A stretch of DNA of 64,000 nt from Sphingobacterium sp. HMA12 (lineage in GTDB: Bacteria > Bacteroidota > Bacteroidia > Sphingobacteriales > Sphingobacteriaceae), in NCBI RefSeq assembly GCF_002933815.1, contig NZ_BEYR01000001.1:1530691-1594690 (forward strand), given 5' to 3'. This document shows positions 9,996 through 18,762 of this stretch, piece by piece; the first letter of the stretch is position 1; each line of letters begins with the position of its first letter. Under the pieces are notes generated by a model. It was not told the origin of the DNA and searched no databases. It saw only the letters and a program-made list of their open reading frames with translations. A program made the translations under genes and the position numbers.

Positions 9996-10089
9996 GGTGA
10001 ATTGTTTATTATCAGTAATCATTGAAATATTGCTCTTATAATATTACTATTATTACTGATAACAAACAACTATTGGCAATGTTTTTATT

Positions 10090-13011
10090 TTATTTCAATA
10101 AAGCATCGTACAAAATTTCAACAGGATGAAAGGATTTTCTTCCCACACCATCCTTGATCTGATGCCGACATGAGGTACCCGCTGCTGCGATTAAAGTTGT
10201 GCTATCCGTTTTGCGTACAGCGGGCAATAATACCAATTCCGCCACTTTCATCGAAACGTCATAATGTTCGGCCTCATAGCCAAAAGACCCCGCCATACCA
10301 CAGCATCCCGATGGAATGATTTCAACGGAATAATTTAACGGGAAGGACAATACTTGCTGGGTAATACCCACCAAATGAAAAGCTTTTTGGTAGCAATGTC
10401 CGTGCAATTTGATTTTTCTGTCAAGGGCAGTAAACTGCTCCTGGTGAATACGACCGGCCTCAATTTCCGCTAAAAGAAACTCGTCAATCATTAGTGCATT
10501 TTTTGCTACCCGAAGTGCATCGCCATGCAGATTTTCGTCAACTAAACTTAGGTATTCGTCCCTGAATGTAATTATTCCAGAAGGCTCGATACCCAACAAC
10601 GGCGTGTCATCTGTGATCAGATCCTTTAGAAAACTAATGTTCTGGTTAGCAATTTTTTTTGCTTCTTTGACAAATCCTTTGGAAAGAAAAGTCCGGCCAC
10701 TCTGCACATGTTTTGGAATAACTACCTCATAACCCAAGGCCGTTAGCAGTTTATAGGCAGTGATACCAATCTCAGCATCATTGTATTCGGTGAACTCATC
10801 GGAGAATAGATAGACACGGCGTTTCACCTGTGGTTCGACCTTTTGTTTCTTGACCCATTGGCTTAATGTCGTGCCATTCACTGTAGGAAGTGAACGCTTT
10901 GGAGCAAATCCGACCGTTTTTTTAACCAAACCGGATAGGAATTCGTTCTTCACAACAAAATTATAAAGTGGGGCGACCAGCGAACCCAGTTTTTGAGAGT
11001 CAGTAAAATTAGCAATCAATTTTGTTCGGAAGCCAGCGCCGTGTTCATCGTAATAATGTTGTAAGAATTCTGCTTTCATTTTAGCGACGTCCACACTTGA
11101 CGGACATTCTGTTTTACAACCCTTGCAGCTCAAACATAAGTCCATAACTTCTTTGATTTCCTCATGATCAAAGCGATTTTTCTTGGTGGAATTGGTCAAA
11201 AATTGACGTAACATATTTGCTCTGGCACGTGTTGTATCCTTCTCATCACGAGTCGCCATAAAAGAAGGACACATGGTACCACCAGTAATTTCCGTTTTTC
11301 GACAATCGCCCGATCCCGAGCATTTTTCCGCCAAGCGGAGAATGGATTCATCTTTGGAAAAATCGAAATATGTTTTTATAGCCGTTCTATTCTTGTCATT
11401 ATCGTAGCGCAGATGGGCATCCATTGGCGGTGTGTTAACAATTTTATTGGCATTAAAAATTCCCAGTGGATCAAAAATGACCTTGACCTCTTCCAAAAGC
11501 TTATAGACCTTTTGGCCAAGTACCTTGCCGATAAACTCACCTCTTAAGCGCCCATCACCATGTTCTCCGCTTAATGACCCATTGTACTTTAAAACGAGGT
11601 CACTTGTTTTTTCCAGTATGGAGCGAAAAGTGCGCTTACCTTCATCTGTTTTCAGATTGACAAAGGGTTCAATATGCAATTCACCGGCTCCGGCATGCGC
11701 GTAGTAAGACGCATGTACACCTTCAGCAATCAATAATTTTTGAATGTCGCTGACATATTCCGGCAGATCTTCCGGAGAAACAGCACAGTCTTCGATTAAA
11801 TTTACTGGCTGACTGTCCCCAGGGAGATTTCGGATAAGGCCGAGCCCAGCTTTTCTAACATCCCAGACGAGATTTGTCTGCTCAATTCCAGTAATATAAG
11901 GATACGCGTAACCCAAGCCCCTTTCCATCAGCTCAGCCTTTAAAGCCATTGCTTTAGCCTCGGTCTCGGCCTCTGTATCGCCTCTAAATTCAACGATTAA
12001 CAATGCCTGCGGATCGCCTTCTATAAAAAAACGATTATACTTATAAGTAGGATGACCAACCGTAAAATCCAGAATATACTTATCTACCAGCTCCGAAGCC
12101 TCAGGTCTATGGTTTAATGCGATCACATTGCCATGCATACATTCAACCATATCAGAGAAATGAACACATAGCAAGCCTAATTCTTTAGGTGGTAAATCCA
12201 TCAAGCGTAGCTTTGCCGCCGTGACAATCGCCAAGGTACCCTCAGAGCCGGCCAGGAGATTACACATATTAAATGGCTGACTCCGATCACTTAGCATATC
12301 CAGCGCATAACCTGTATTTCGTCGGGTAATTGAACGCTTGGGATAACCCGCTTCAATATCTGCCAGGTTTTGAGGGTCAGTCAACAAGTCATTCATGTGA
12401 CGATAGATATCCCCCTCACGATCTGTCTGTAACAGTTTTTTAAAGTAACTTTTCTCGTCCAGCGCAGCAAAGCTTACCTCGGATTTATCATCTAAAAGTA
12501 CATTTGCAGCAATCAGGTTATGGCGCGTATCACCCCAGACAATAGAATGAAGACCAGAAGAATTATTACCGATCATTCCACCGACCATGGCCCGGCTGGC
12601 GGTAGAGGTTTCGGGACCAAACATCAACCCAAATGGTTTAAGGTAACTGTTCAGATCATCACGAATGACACCCGGTTCCACACGCACCCATTTCTCTTCC
12701 ACATTCAATTCGAGGATGCGGTTAAAATGACGGGACATATCCATGATGATACCATTTCCAACAACCTGTCCTGCCAACGATGTGCCAGCGGTACGTGGAA
12801 TTAAGGTTGTCCGATTTGCTCCCGCAAAATCAATCAGGTTTTTTATATCATTTATATCAGATGGAATAGCCACTGCCAACGGCTTTTCCTGGTATACCGA
12901 AGCGTCCGTTGAATACGCAAACAACATGGTTTGATGTGATGCTTCTTCTGTATAGTACAACTCCCCTTTCAGTTGAGTTGCCAATAAGGCTAATTGATTC
13001 TGATCTTTCAC
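10090..13011 (-). CDS. YdiJ-type FAD-linked oxidase fused to Fe-S/CCG reductase module
   Basis: The 973-residue protein joins an N-terminal FAD-binding type 4 domain (about 35-270, with IPRTAGTSLAGQVVGNG) and an FAD-oxidase C-terminal domain (about 300-540, GSLSGEHGDGRLRGEF) to an Fe-S domain and CCG repeats. The Fe-S domain shows CSGSGDC and CLSCKGCKTECP. The C-terminal CCG region contains HGHCYQKAFH and PSGCCGMAGSFGYE. This is the YdiJ/D-2-hydroxyglutarate or D-lactate dehydrogenase layout, oxidising a 2-hydroxyacid and passing electrons through Fe-S clusters. The exact substrate is not decided by sequence. The ATG at 13011 gives MKDQNQLALL, a normal start. Confidence 0.88.
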   Translation of the reverse strand: MKDQNQLALLATQLKGELYYTEEASHQTMLFAYSTDASVYQEKPLAVAIPSDINDIKNLIDFAGANRTTLIPRTAGTSLAGQVVGNGIIMDMSRHFNRILELNVEEKWVRVEPGVIRDDLNSYLKPFGLMFGPETSTASRAMVGGMIGNNSSGLHSIVWGDTRHNLIAANVLLDDKSEVSFAALDEKSYFKKLLQTDREGDIYRHMNDLLTDPQNLADIEAGYPKRSITRRNTGYALDMLSDRSQPFNMCNLLAGSEGTLAIVTAAKLRLMDLPPKELGLLCVHFSDMVECMHGNVIALNHRPEASELVDKYILDFTVGHPTYKYNRFFIEGDPQALLIVEFRGDTEAETEAKAMALKAELMERGLGYAYPYITGIEQTNLVWDVRKAGLGLIRNLPGDSQPVNLIEDCAVSPEDLPEYVSDIQKLLIAEGVHASYYAHAGAGELHIEPFVNLKTDEGKRTFRSILEKTSDLVLKYNGSLSGEHGDGRLRGEFIGKVLGQKVYKLLEEVKVIFDPLGIFNANKIVNTPPMDAHLRYDNDKNRTAIKTYFDFSKDESILRLAEKCSGSGDCRKTEITGGTMCPSFMATRDEKDTTRARANMLRQFLTNSTKKNRFDHEEIKEVMDLCLSCKGCKTECPSSVDVAKMKAEFLQHYYDEHGAGFRTKLIANFTDSQKLGSLVAPLYNFVVKNEFLSGLVKKTVGFAPKRSLPTVNGTTLSQWVKKQKVEPQVKRRVYLFSDEFTEYNDAEIGITAYKLLTALGYEVVIPKHVQSGRTFLSKGFVKEAKKIANQNISFLKDLITDDTPLLGIEPSGIITFRDEYLSLVDENLHGDALRVAKNALMIDEFLLAEIEAGRIHQEQFTALDRKIKLHGHCYQKAFHLVGITQQVLSFPLNYSVEIIPSGCCGMAGSFGYEAEHYDVSMKVAELVLLPAVRKTDSTTLIAAAGTSCRHQIKDGVGRKSFHPVEILYDALLK

Positions 13012-13175
13012 TGAATTTGCTTTTTAAATGTAGAAAACAAATTTAGTTAAATTTCTCTTTTGGAAAAAGGAACAATTGCAAGAAAACACACAATTCGTTA
13101 AAACAAAACGCATAAAAACGCATACACAAAATGCAACAATCCTGAATTTTATTTCGTGCCTTCATCATTTGCTCG

Positions 13176-13183
13176 TATTTTTG
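13176..13183 (+). promoter_or_regulatory. Candidate -7 element for the FUSC-like gene
   Basis: TATTTTTG fits TAnnTTTG and lies about 40 bases before the ATG at 13226. The -33 region at the expected spacing (TTCG) is weak. Confidence 0.45.
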
Positions 13184-13225
13184 CAACAGCAACACGGTTT
13201 AATGAATTAACATCTTCTTTGTTAT

Positions 13226-13729
13226 ATGCGTAATCTTATCCTTCGATACACATTACATTCAGATTTTATTATATATACAATACGGGTACTTGCCGGATTT
13301 TTATTGGGCTATATTCTATTTGTATCCTTTCCGGAATACTCTGTCTCCTGGACGCTTATATCTATTATCCTGGTCATATCTCCACAGGAAAATGAATCAA
13401 AAAAAATTGCTATCGATCGTGCTAAATCAAATTTTATCGGTTCAGCTATCGGGCTTAGTCTGTACTTTGTCCCTATCCCGCAACTCTATGCGATGATTAT
13501 TGGTATGCTTGCTTCACTGGTTATTTGTAAGGCACTGAATATTATGGCTGTGGCCCGCACCTCAATGGTCGCGTTAATTATAGTCTATTTGCATGAGCAA
13601 GAAAGCCGTTCCTATTTTGCAGCACTGGACCGCTTTGGCTGCGTATGCGTAGGATGTTTGATTGGATTGGGCGTCATTCTATCCACCCGAAATATAATTA
13701 TTAATTTAAGAAATCGGTATAATTGTTGA
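13226..13729 (+). CDS. FUSC-family (aromatic acid exporter-like) membrane protein, half size
   Basis: The 167-residue protein has about four or five hydrophobic helices. It carries the pattern of one FUSC module: SVSWTLISIILVISPQ, then RAKSNFIGSAIGLSL, then a terminal hydrophobic pair. Full-length exporters such as AaeB or YccS carry two such modules plus a cytoplasmic domain; only one is present here with no soluble domain. Related half-size proteins are common and may act as oligomers. It is monocistronic and the substrate is unknown. Confidence 0.7.
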   Translation: MRNLILRYTLHSDFIIYTIRVLAGFLLGYILFVSFPEYSVSWTLISIILVISPQENESKKIAIDRAKSNFIGSAIGLSLYFVPIPQLYAMIIGMLASLVICKALNIMAVARTSMVALIIVYLHEQESRSYFAALDRFGCVCVGCLIGLGVILSTRNIIINLRNRYNC

Positions 13730-13871
13730 ATACAGTAAGCCACAACAATGTCGCAATTCCTTTTTACTCAATAAATTAGATTTAAACTCCGGTAACACCC
13801 ACCTTTTCATCGAATAAAATTCACAAGAAGAACGATAAACACAGAATATTATTCATAATTATTGTTAACAT

Positions 13872-13902
13872 TTTGAATATTCTACTTTTTTACTTACCTT
13901 TG
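13872..13902 (+). promoter_or_regulatory. Strong consensus promoter, near-leaderless, of the Lrp-family gene
   Basis: TTTG (13872-13875), exactly 19 bases, then TACCTTTG (13895-13902) is a perfect match to the Bacteroidota sigma-A promoter. The start codon at 13911 begins eight bases later, so the transcript should carry almost no 5' leader. Confidence 0.9.
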
Positions 13903-13910
13903 CAGTCGAA

Positions 13911-14384
13911 ATGACAAAAGTAGAATATAATTTAGATCAAGTAGATTACAAAATCCTTCGTTTGATGCAGGATAACGGACGTATCAATAATGCGGATATT
14001 GCCAGGGAACTAGGCATGGCTCCTTCAGCAATTCTGGAGCGGGTTAAAAAGCTCGAACAAAAAGACGTGATCTTAAAATACAGTGCTAAAATCAATCCAG
14101 CTGCTGTTGATCAAAAACTTTTATCATTTATTTTCATCAAAGCGAATGACATTATTGGTGAACAGCGCGTTGGCTTAGCCCTCGCTGAAATCCCAGAAGT
14201 ACAGGAAGTACACGACATCGCTGGAGATGATGGTTATCTTATCAAAGTGAGAACCGCTGATTCGACAGGTTTAGTGGATTTAATGCGCAATACGTTAAGT
14301 AAAGTTGAAGGAATAATTTCCACCCGGACCACAATCGTACTTCAGACGGTAAAAGAAGATCAACAGGTTGTTATACCTGAATAA
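13911..14384 (+). CDS. Lrp/AsnC-family transcriptional regulator
   Basis: This 157-residue protein is a feast/famine regulator with an N-terminal winged helix-turn-helix (LDQVDYKILRLMQDNGRIN, then ADIARELGMAPSAILERVKKL). A C-terminal RAM/AsnC ligand-binding domain follows, ending in the VRTADSTGLVDLMRN segment. Such proteins form octamers that bind amino acids. It sits 18 bases before an EamA exporter gene, so it plausibly controls amino-acid or metabolite export, including its own operon. A consensus promoter ends eight bases before the ATG, which fixes the start. Confidence 0.93.
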   Translation: MTKVEYNLDQVDYKILRLMQDNGRINNADIARELGMAPSAILERVKKLEQKDVILKYSAKINPAAVDQKLLSFIFIKANDIIGEQRVGLALAEIPEVQEVHDIAGDDGYLIKVRTADSTGLVDLMRNTLSKVEGIISTRTTIVLQTVKEDQQVVIPE

Positions 14385-14402
14385 TAGAAAGGAGGTTTCA
14401 TT

Positions 14403-15470
14403 ATGTTACAAGGACACAAAAAAGCTGCAAGCCCACTTATGGTTGTTGTTGCTTATTTTATAATTTACGTGGTATGGGGATCAACCTTTTTCTTTATAGA
14501 AAAAGCGTTGCATAGCTTTCCACCGTTTATATTAGGATCATTTCGGTTTGTCACCGCAAGTGCAATCTTGATGAGTTATTGTGCCATAAAAGGTTATAAA
14601 CTTTTTAATAAACGTTCCATATTAGAAGCTGCCTTCGTCGGGTTTCTACTCCTCTTTATCGATATGGCTGGAGTCATCTGGGCCGAGCAATATGTTTCGG
14701 GCGGAGTGGCGGCAATTATCGCGGCAGCAGCAGCAATCTGGTTTATTTTACTCGACAAACCCAAATGGAAGGAGAATTTTAGCAGCATTACAACAGTAGC
14801 AGGCGTTGTGCTTGGATTCGTTGGAGTCGTTATGCTATTTGCCGAACAGATTATGGCATCCAACGACAATGCAAATGGAAATTTGAAGATCATTGCTTTA
14901 TGTATTTTGGTATTGGGCTCCATCGCCTGGACAGTAGGCTCATTGGCATCTAAATATTTCAAAAAATCAGAAACGCAAGAAAAAGAAGACTTACATGTGA
15001 TGGTTAAAACGGCCTGGCAGATGGTCACTGCAGGTGTCCTTTTTAATATCACTGCACTTTTTACAGGCGAGTATGCATCATTTGAATTAAGCAGCGTTGC
15101 TCCTGTCGATTGGTTCAATCTAGGCTATTTGATCACATTTGGTTCTATCCTCGCATTTAGCTCTTACATTTGGCTTTTACAAGTACGCCCAGCGATGGAA
15201 GTAAGTACTTATGCCTATGTAAATCCGATCATTGCGTTGATATTAAGTCATTTTTTCACTTCACATGCAGTGACTTCTCTACAAATTGTAGGTTTGGCAG
15301 TTATTTTGTTCTCTGTTTTATTGATGAATTGGAAAGCTTACCGCACCAAACTATCAGCTAAAAATAAAAACAAAAAGATCCTTCAAGGAAGCACATTGGA
15401 TACATTGACGAAAAATAAGGATCGTCAAACGCCCTTAGATGATCTTCCAGAGGCCGAATTGGTTCACTAG
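14403..15470 (+). CDS. EamA/DMT-family permease
   Basis: The 355-residue protein has ten hydrophobic helices arranged as two EamA repeats, with VWGSTFFFIEKALHSFPPF in the first repeat and the matching LQVRPAMEVSTYAYVNPIIAL in the second. A charged cytoplasmic tail of about 40 residues ends the protein. Drug/metabolite transporters of this type export amino acids or small metabolites. A GGAGG-containing stretch (14390-14395) lies ahead of the ATG at 14403, unusual here where most genes lack a Shine-Dalgarno. Co-transcription with the Lrp regulator 18 bases upstream suggests amino-acid-responsive control. Confidence 0.9.
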   Translation: MLQGHKKAASPLMVVVAYFIIYVVWGSTFFFIEKALHSFPPFILGSFRFVTASAILMSYCAIKGYKLFNKRSILEAAFVGFLLLFIDMAGVIWAEQYVSGGVAAIIAAAAAIWFILLDKPKWKENFSSITTVAGVVLGFVGVVMLFAEQIMASNDNANGNLKIIALCILVLGSIAWTVGSLASKYFKKSETQEKEDLHVMVKTAWQMVTAGVLFNITALFTGEYASFELSSVAPVDWFNLGYLITFGSILAFSSYIWLLQVRPAMEVSTYAYVNPIIALILSHFFTSHAVTSLQIVGLAVILFSVLLMNWKAYRTKLSAKNKNKKILQGSTLDTLTKNKDRQTPLDDLPEAELVH

Positions 15471-15495
15471 GTTGTTATTTTTCTAATTATATGAT

Positions 15496-15536
15496 AAAGC
15501 TTAACGTAAATCTATGTTAAGCTTTTATTGTTTTTA
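15496..15536 (+). terminator. Intrinsic terminator of the lrp-eamA operon
   Basis: A 10-bp perfect stem (15496-15505 with 15516-15525) is followed by a T-rich run. It begins about 25 bases after the EamA stop codon. Confidence 0.85.
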
Positions 15537-15590
15537 TGTTTTTGTCAAAATTAGCACTTAAGGAATAAGATTTCTTCATATTTAATTGGC

Positions 15591-15598
15591 TAACTTTG
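15591..15598 (+). promoter_or_regulatory. -7 element for the split 5'-nucleotidase operon
   Basis: TAACTTTG matches TAnnTTTG, with a TTTC at 15571-15574 as a poor -33 at shorter than usual spacing. It lies 28 bases before the ATG at 15626 and across the earlier in-frame start at 15596, so it supports the downstream start. Confidence 0.65.
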
Positions 15599-15625
15599 CC
15601 CCAATATTTGGTTAAACTAACTATA

Positions 15626-16387
15626 ATGAATTTATCAAAGCAAATTGCCTTTATTGGTAGTCTTGGAGTCGCTTCGCTTTTGATGGTCACAGGTTGCTCA
15701 AAGCAACTCCACCCTACGCAGAAGGATTTCCAGCAATATCATATGAATAAGGATGTACAAGCAGATCCTACTGTCGTTTCCATTTATGAGCCGTTTAAGC
15801 AAAAGATGGAAGCTGAAATGAACCGTGTTATCGGACATGCCGACAAGGCCCTCACGAAAGAGAAGACCGCCGAGACGCTAATGGGAAATTTTTTCTGTGA
15901 AGCGCTATTATGGATGAGCGAGCATTATGCCCATAATCCCGCAGACCTGGCCTTTGCAACCAAAGGAGGAATTCGTAACGATCTCAAGGCAGGAGATATC
16001 ACCGTGGGGCATATTTTTGAAGTAATGCCATTTGAAAATACATTGACGATTATCGAACTAAAAGGCAGTCAAGTACGTCAGCTTGCTGATTATATCGCCA
16101 TCACACATGGCCAGCCCATTGCTGGTATGACCTTAACGATAACAGGCAATATAGTTCAGGATATAAAAATAAAAGGACAAGCAATCGATGACAACAAATT
16201 ATACAAACTGGTCACCTATGATTATCTTGCCAATGGTGGTGATAACCTCGTGTTATTAACGCAATCGGTCTCCAGAACCAACTACCCCCAACGGATGCGT
16301 GAAGGTTTAATAGAATATGTAAGTGAATTAACAAAAGCAGGTAAACAAGTAAATGCGGAATTAGATGGAAGAATTAAAATCAATTAA
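15626..16387 (+). CDS. 5'-nucleotidase C-terminal domain lipoprotein
   Basis: The 253-residue product has a lipoprotein signal (lipobox MVTGC) and then only the C-terminal substrate-binding domain of the UshA/5'-nucleotidase family. Recognisable motifs are GNFFCEALLWMSE, ATKGGIRNDLKAGDIT, FEVMPFENTLTIIEL and LVTYDYLANGGDN. In UshA this domain recognises the nucleotide base and is fused behind the catalytic domain. Here it is a separate gene whose 3' end overlaps the gene for the metallophosphatase domain by 23 bases. The start at 15626 is chosen because the -7 promoter element overlaps the earlier one. Confidence 0.88.
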   Translation: MNLSKQIAFIGSLGVASLLMVTGCSKQLHPTQKDFQQYHMNKDVQADPTVVSIYEPFKQKMEAEMNRVIGHADKALTKEKTAETLMGNFFCEALLWMSEHYAHNPADLAFATKGGIRNDLKAGDITVGHIFEVMPFENTLTIIELKGSQVRQLADYIAITHGQPIAGMTLTITGNIVQDIKIKGQAIDDNKLYKLVTYDYLANGGDNLVLLTQSVSRTNYPQRMREGLIEYVSELTKAGKQVNAELDGRIKIN

Positions 16388-17324
16388 TCGGAGAACGTTT
16401 ATCAAGCAAGCCGGTGGATTTTCCGCAGCACTTGCTTTGGGTTCATTACCTTTTCAGGCGGTTGCCGAAAATAAAAAGATCAAATTGACCATTTTACATA
16501 CAAACGATGTGCATAGTCGCATTGAGCCCTTTCCAATGGACGGTGGTAAATATCAGGGATTGGGAGGCGTGGCCCGCCGTAGCACATTAATCAATAAAAT
16601 CCGTAAGGAGGAAAGGAACCTCTTATTATTGGATGCAGGCGATATGTTTCAGGGAACACCCTATTTTAACCTTTTTGGAGGTAAATTGGAATTGGACCTC
16701 ATGACGAAATTGAGATATGATGCCGGGACTTTCGGTAATCACGAGTTTGACAATGGTCTAGACGGCCTCGTAAAATATCTGGATCACGCCAAATTTCCAT
16801 TTCTGACGGCCAACTATGATTTTAAAGGTACTGTACTTGAAGGGAAAACGCAGGATTATACGATATTTCATAAAGGCGGTATTAAAATAGGTGTATTCGG
16901 ACTTGGTGTTGATATCGAAGGTTTGGTAGATCCCAATAATTATAAAGGCATGAGCTATCTGGATCCGATCGAAATCGCTAACAAAATTGTTAAAATCCTA
17001 AAAGAAAAGCATAAGTGCGATCTTATTATCTGTCTTTCACACCTTGGATATCAATATGAGAATGATAAGGTTTCAGATCTGGTACTTGCCTCCAAAACAT
17101 CAGATATTGATCTGATCATCGGCGGTCATACCCATACTTTTTTAAACGAACCGACCTTGGTCACAAATTTAAAAGGAGCGCAGACAGTAATCAACCAAGT
17201 GGGTTTTGCAGGCATTAACCTCGGCCGAATTGATTTCATTATGGAACCCGGCTCTGGTAAAAAACAAATGGTAGCAAGTACCTATGAGATTGACCCGTCA
17301 ATCGAAGAGTCATTATTGGCATAA
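16365..17324 (+). CDS. 5'-nucleotidase metallophosphatase domain protein with Tat signal
   Basis: The 319-residue protein is the calcineurin-like catalytic half of a 5'-nucleotidase. It contains the dimetal ligand motifs LHTNDVHSRIEP, DAGDMFQGTP, FGNHEFDNG and IGGHTHTFL. The N-terminus carries a twin-arginine signal (NRRTFIKQAGGFSAALALG), so it should be exported folded, with metals already bound. The partner C-terminal domain gene lies directly upstream and overlaps by 23 bases, so the two are translationally coupled. Together they would dephosphorylate nucleotides or related phosphoesters in the periplasm. A terminator follows. Confidence 0.9.
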   Translation: MEELKSINRRTFIKQAGGFSAALALGSLPFQAVAENKKIKLTILHTNDVHSRIEPFPMDGGKYQGLGGVARRSTLINKIRKEERNLLLLDAGDMFQGTPYFNLFGGKLELDLMTKLRYDAGTFGNHEFDNGLDGLVKYLDHAKFPFLTANYDFKGTVLEGKTQDYTIFHKGGIKIGVFGLGVDIEGLVDPNNYKGMSYLDPIEIANKIVKILKEKHKCDLIICLSHLGYQYENDKVSDLVLASKTSDIDLIIGGHTHTFLNEPTLVTNLKGAQTVINQVGFAGINLGRIDFIMEPGSGKKQMVASTYEIDPSIEESLLA

Positions 17325-17344
17325 ATGTTATCAATTTAAAATAG

Positions 17345-17380
17345 ATGCCAAATTGACCATAATCAATTTGGCATTTTTTT
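17345..17380 (+). terminator. Intrinsic terminator after the 5'-nucleotidase pair
   Basis: A perfect 12-bp stem (17345-17356 with 17363-17374), a six-base loop and a run of seven T form a textbook terminator. Confidence 0.93.
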
Positions 17381-17483
17381 ATCAAAATGAGTTGTCGCTT
17401 TTATAAGCCTGAGCCACCCCCTCTATCGGGATGACAATAAAGCGCTGATAAAATCAACACGGTCTAAAAAGCAAATTATTTGC

Positions 17484-18698
17484 ATGAAAAAAATTATATC
17501 CATATACCTAGATTCTTTTAAAGGCCTCTCGCAGGCAGCCTGGCTTTTGGCCATTGTAATGTTGATCAATAGAATGGGTAGTATGGTCATCCCCTTTTTG
17601 GGACTTTATATGACGCAAGTACTTCATTTCGATATTAAGCAAGTCGGAATTGTCCTGATGAGCTACGGTATAGGTTCTGTATGCGGTTCCTATATCGGCG
17701 GATGGCTAACAGATCGGATAGGCAGTTTTAAGGTGCAATTCGGGAGCCTGGTGTTGGCTTCCCCCTTATTTCTATTAATCCCCTATTTTAAAGAAGTTCA
17801 ATCCCTGTCCATCATGATCTTTACGCTAAGTCTGATTTTTGATGCGTTTAGACCAGCGAATTCTGTTTCTGTGGCCAGCTATGCCAAGCCCGAAAATATA
17901 ACCCGCGCATTTTCACTAAACAGACTGGCTATCAACCTGGGCTTTTCAATTGGTCCCGCTGTTGCCGGTTTCCTTGCCACTATTTCATTTAACTGGATTT
18001 TCTATGGAAACTCCTTTGCCGTGATGTGCGCAGCGGTAATTTTCTTTATCTTTTTTAACAAAAGACAAAAAAGAACTGATGTTAAAGCAAAAAAAGACGC
18101 TTTAGTACACAGCGAGGTAGCAAACCAAAGCCGCAACCCCTATACAGATATTCCATTTGTGTTATTTAATATCTTCTGCTGTATTTTTTCATTTTGCTTT
18201 TTCCAGTTAATTACGACCTTGCCGATATTTTACCGCGAAGTGCATCACTTGGATGACCATCAGATTGGATTCCTATTGGGCTGGAGTGGTTTTGTAATTG
18301 TTTTATTGGAGATGTTTGTTGTCCATCTTGCGGAAAAGAGATTTTCACTGGTCAGCACCTTGGTCTTTGGGACGTTTCTATGTGCTAGTTCGTATGCCAT
18401 GCTGAATTATATGGGCGGACTCGGCTGGCTATATTTCACCTTCTTTATTTTTGGTCTTGGTGAGATGCTGACATTGCCATTTATGGCTACTGTATCGGTT
18501 AACCGCTCTAGCCCAAAAACGCAAGGTGCCTATATGGGCTTCAATTCCCTGGCATTCTCTGCAGCAAATATTTTTTCGCCTCTGCTCGGAACATCTATTG
18601 TTGACTCCTTTGGTTTCACCACACTTTGGTGGGCAACAGCGCTGACACTTTTCTTCACGGGACTTGGTTTTTACCTCGTCCTAAAATGGATGCGATAG
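17484..18698 (+). CDS. MFS transporter
   Basis: The 404-residue protein has about twelve hydrophobic helices in two halves separated by a charged loop (KKRQKRTDVKAKKD region). The MFS signature between helices 2 and 3 is visible as GSYIGGWLTDRIGSFKV. It resembles drug-efflux or sugar-efflux major facilitator proteins (MdtH/YfcJ-like), but the substrate is not predictable. The ATG at 17484 opens MKKIISIYLDSFKGLS, a normal cytoplasmic start. It is convergent with the M13 peptidase gene, and a shared terminator hairpin separates them. Confidence 0.87.
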   Translation: MKKIISIYLDSFKGLSQAAWLLAIVMLINRMGSMVIPFLGLYMTQVLHFDIKQVGIVLMSYGIGSVCGSYIGGWLTDRIGSFKVQFGSLVLASPLFLLIPYFKEVQSLSIMIFTLSLIFDAFRPANSVSVASYAKPENITRAFSLNRLAINLGFSIGPAVAGFLATISFNWIFYGNSFAVMCAAVIFFIFFNKRQKRTDVKAKKDALVHSEVANQSRNPYTDIPFVLFNIFCCIFSFCFFQLITTLPIFYREVHHLDDHQIGFLLGWSGFVIVLLEMFVVHLAEKRFSLVSTLVFGTFLCASSYAMLNYMGGLGWLYFTFFIFGLGEMLTLPFMATVSVNRSSPKTQGAYMGFNSLAFSAANIFSPLLGTSIVDSFGFTTLWWATALTLFFTGLGFYLVLKWMR

Positions 18699-18701
18699 AC
18701 A

Positions 18702-18737
18702 ACAAAGGGGGCATTTCAGTTGAAATACCCCCTTTGT
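18702..18737. terminator. Bidirectional terminator between the MFS and M13 peptidase genes
   Basis: Arms 18702-18718 and 18721-18737 pair over 17 positions with one C/A mismatch and a two-base loop. They lie between convergent stop codons at 18698 and 18763. Confidence 0.85.
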
Positions 18738-18762
18738 CGTTCAATAAGATCCGGAGATTTCC

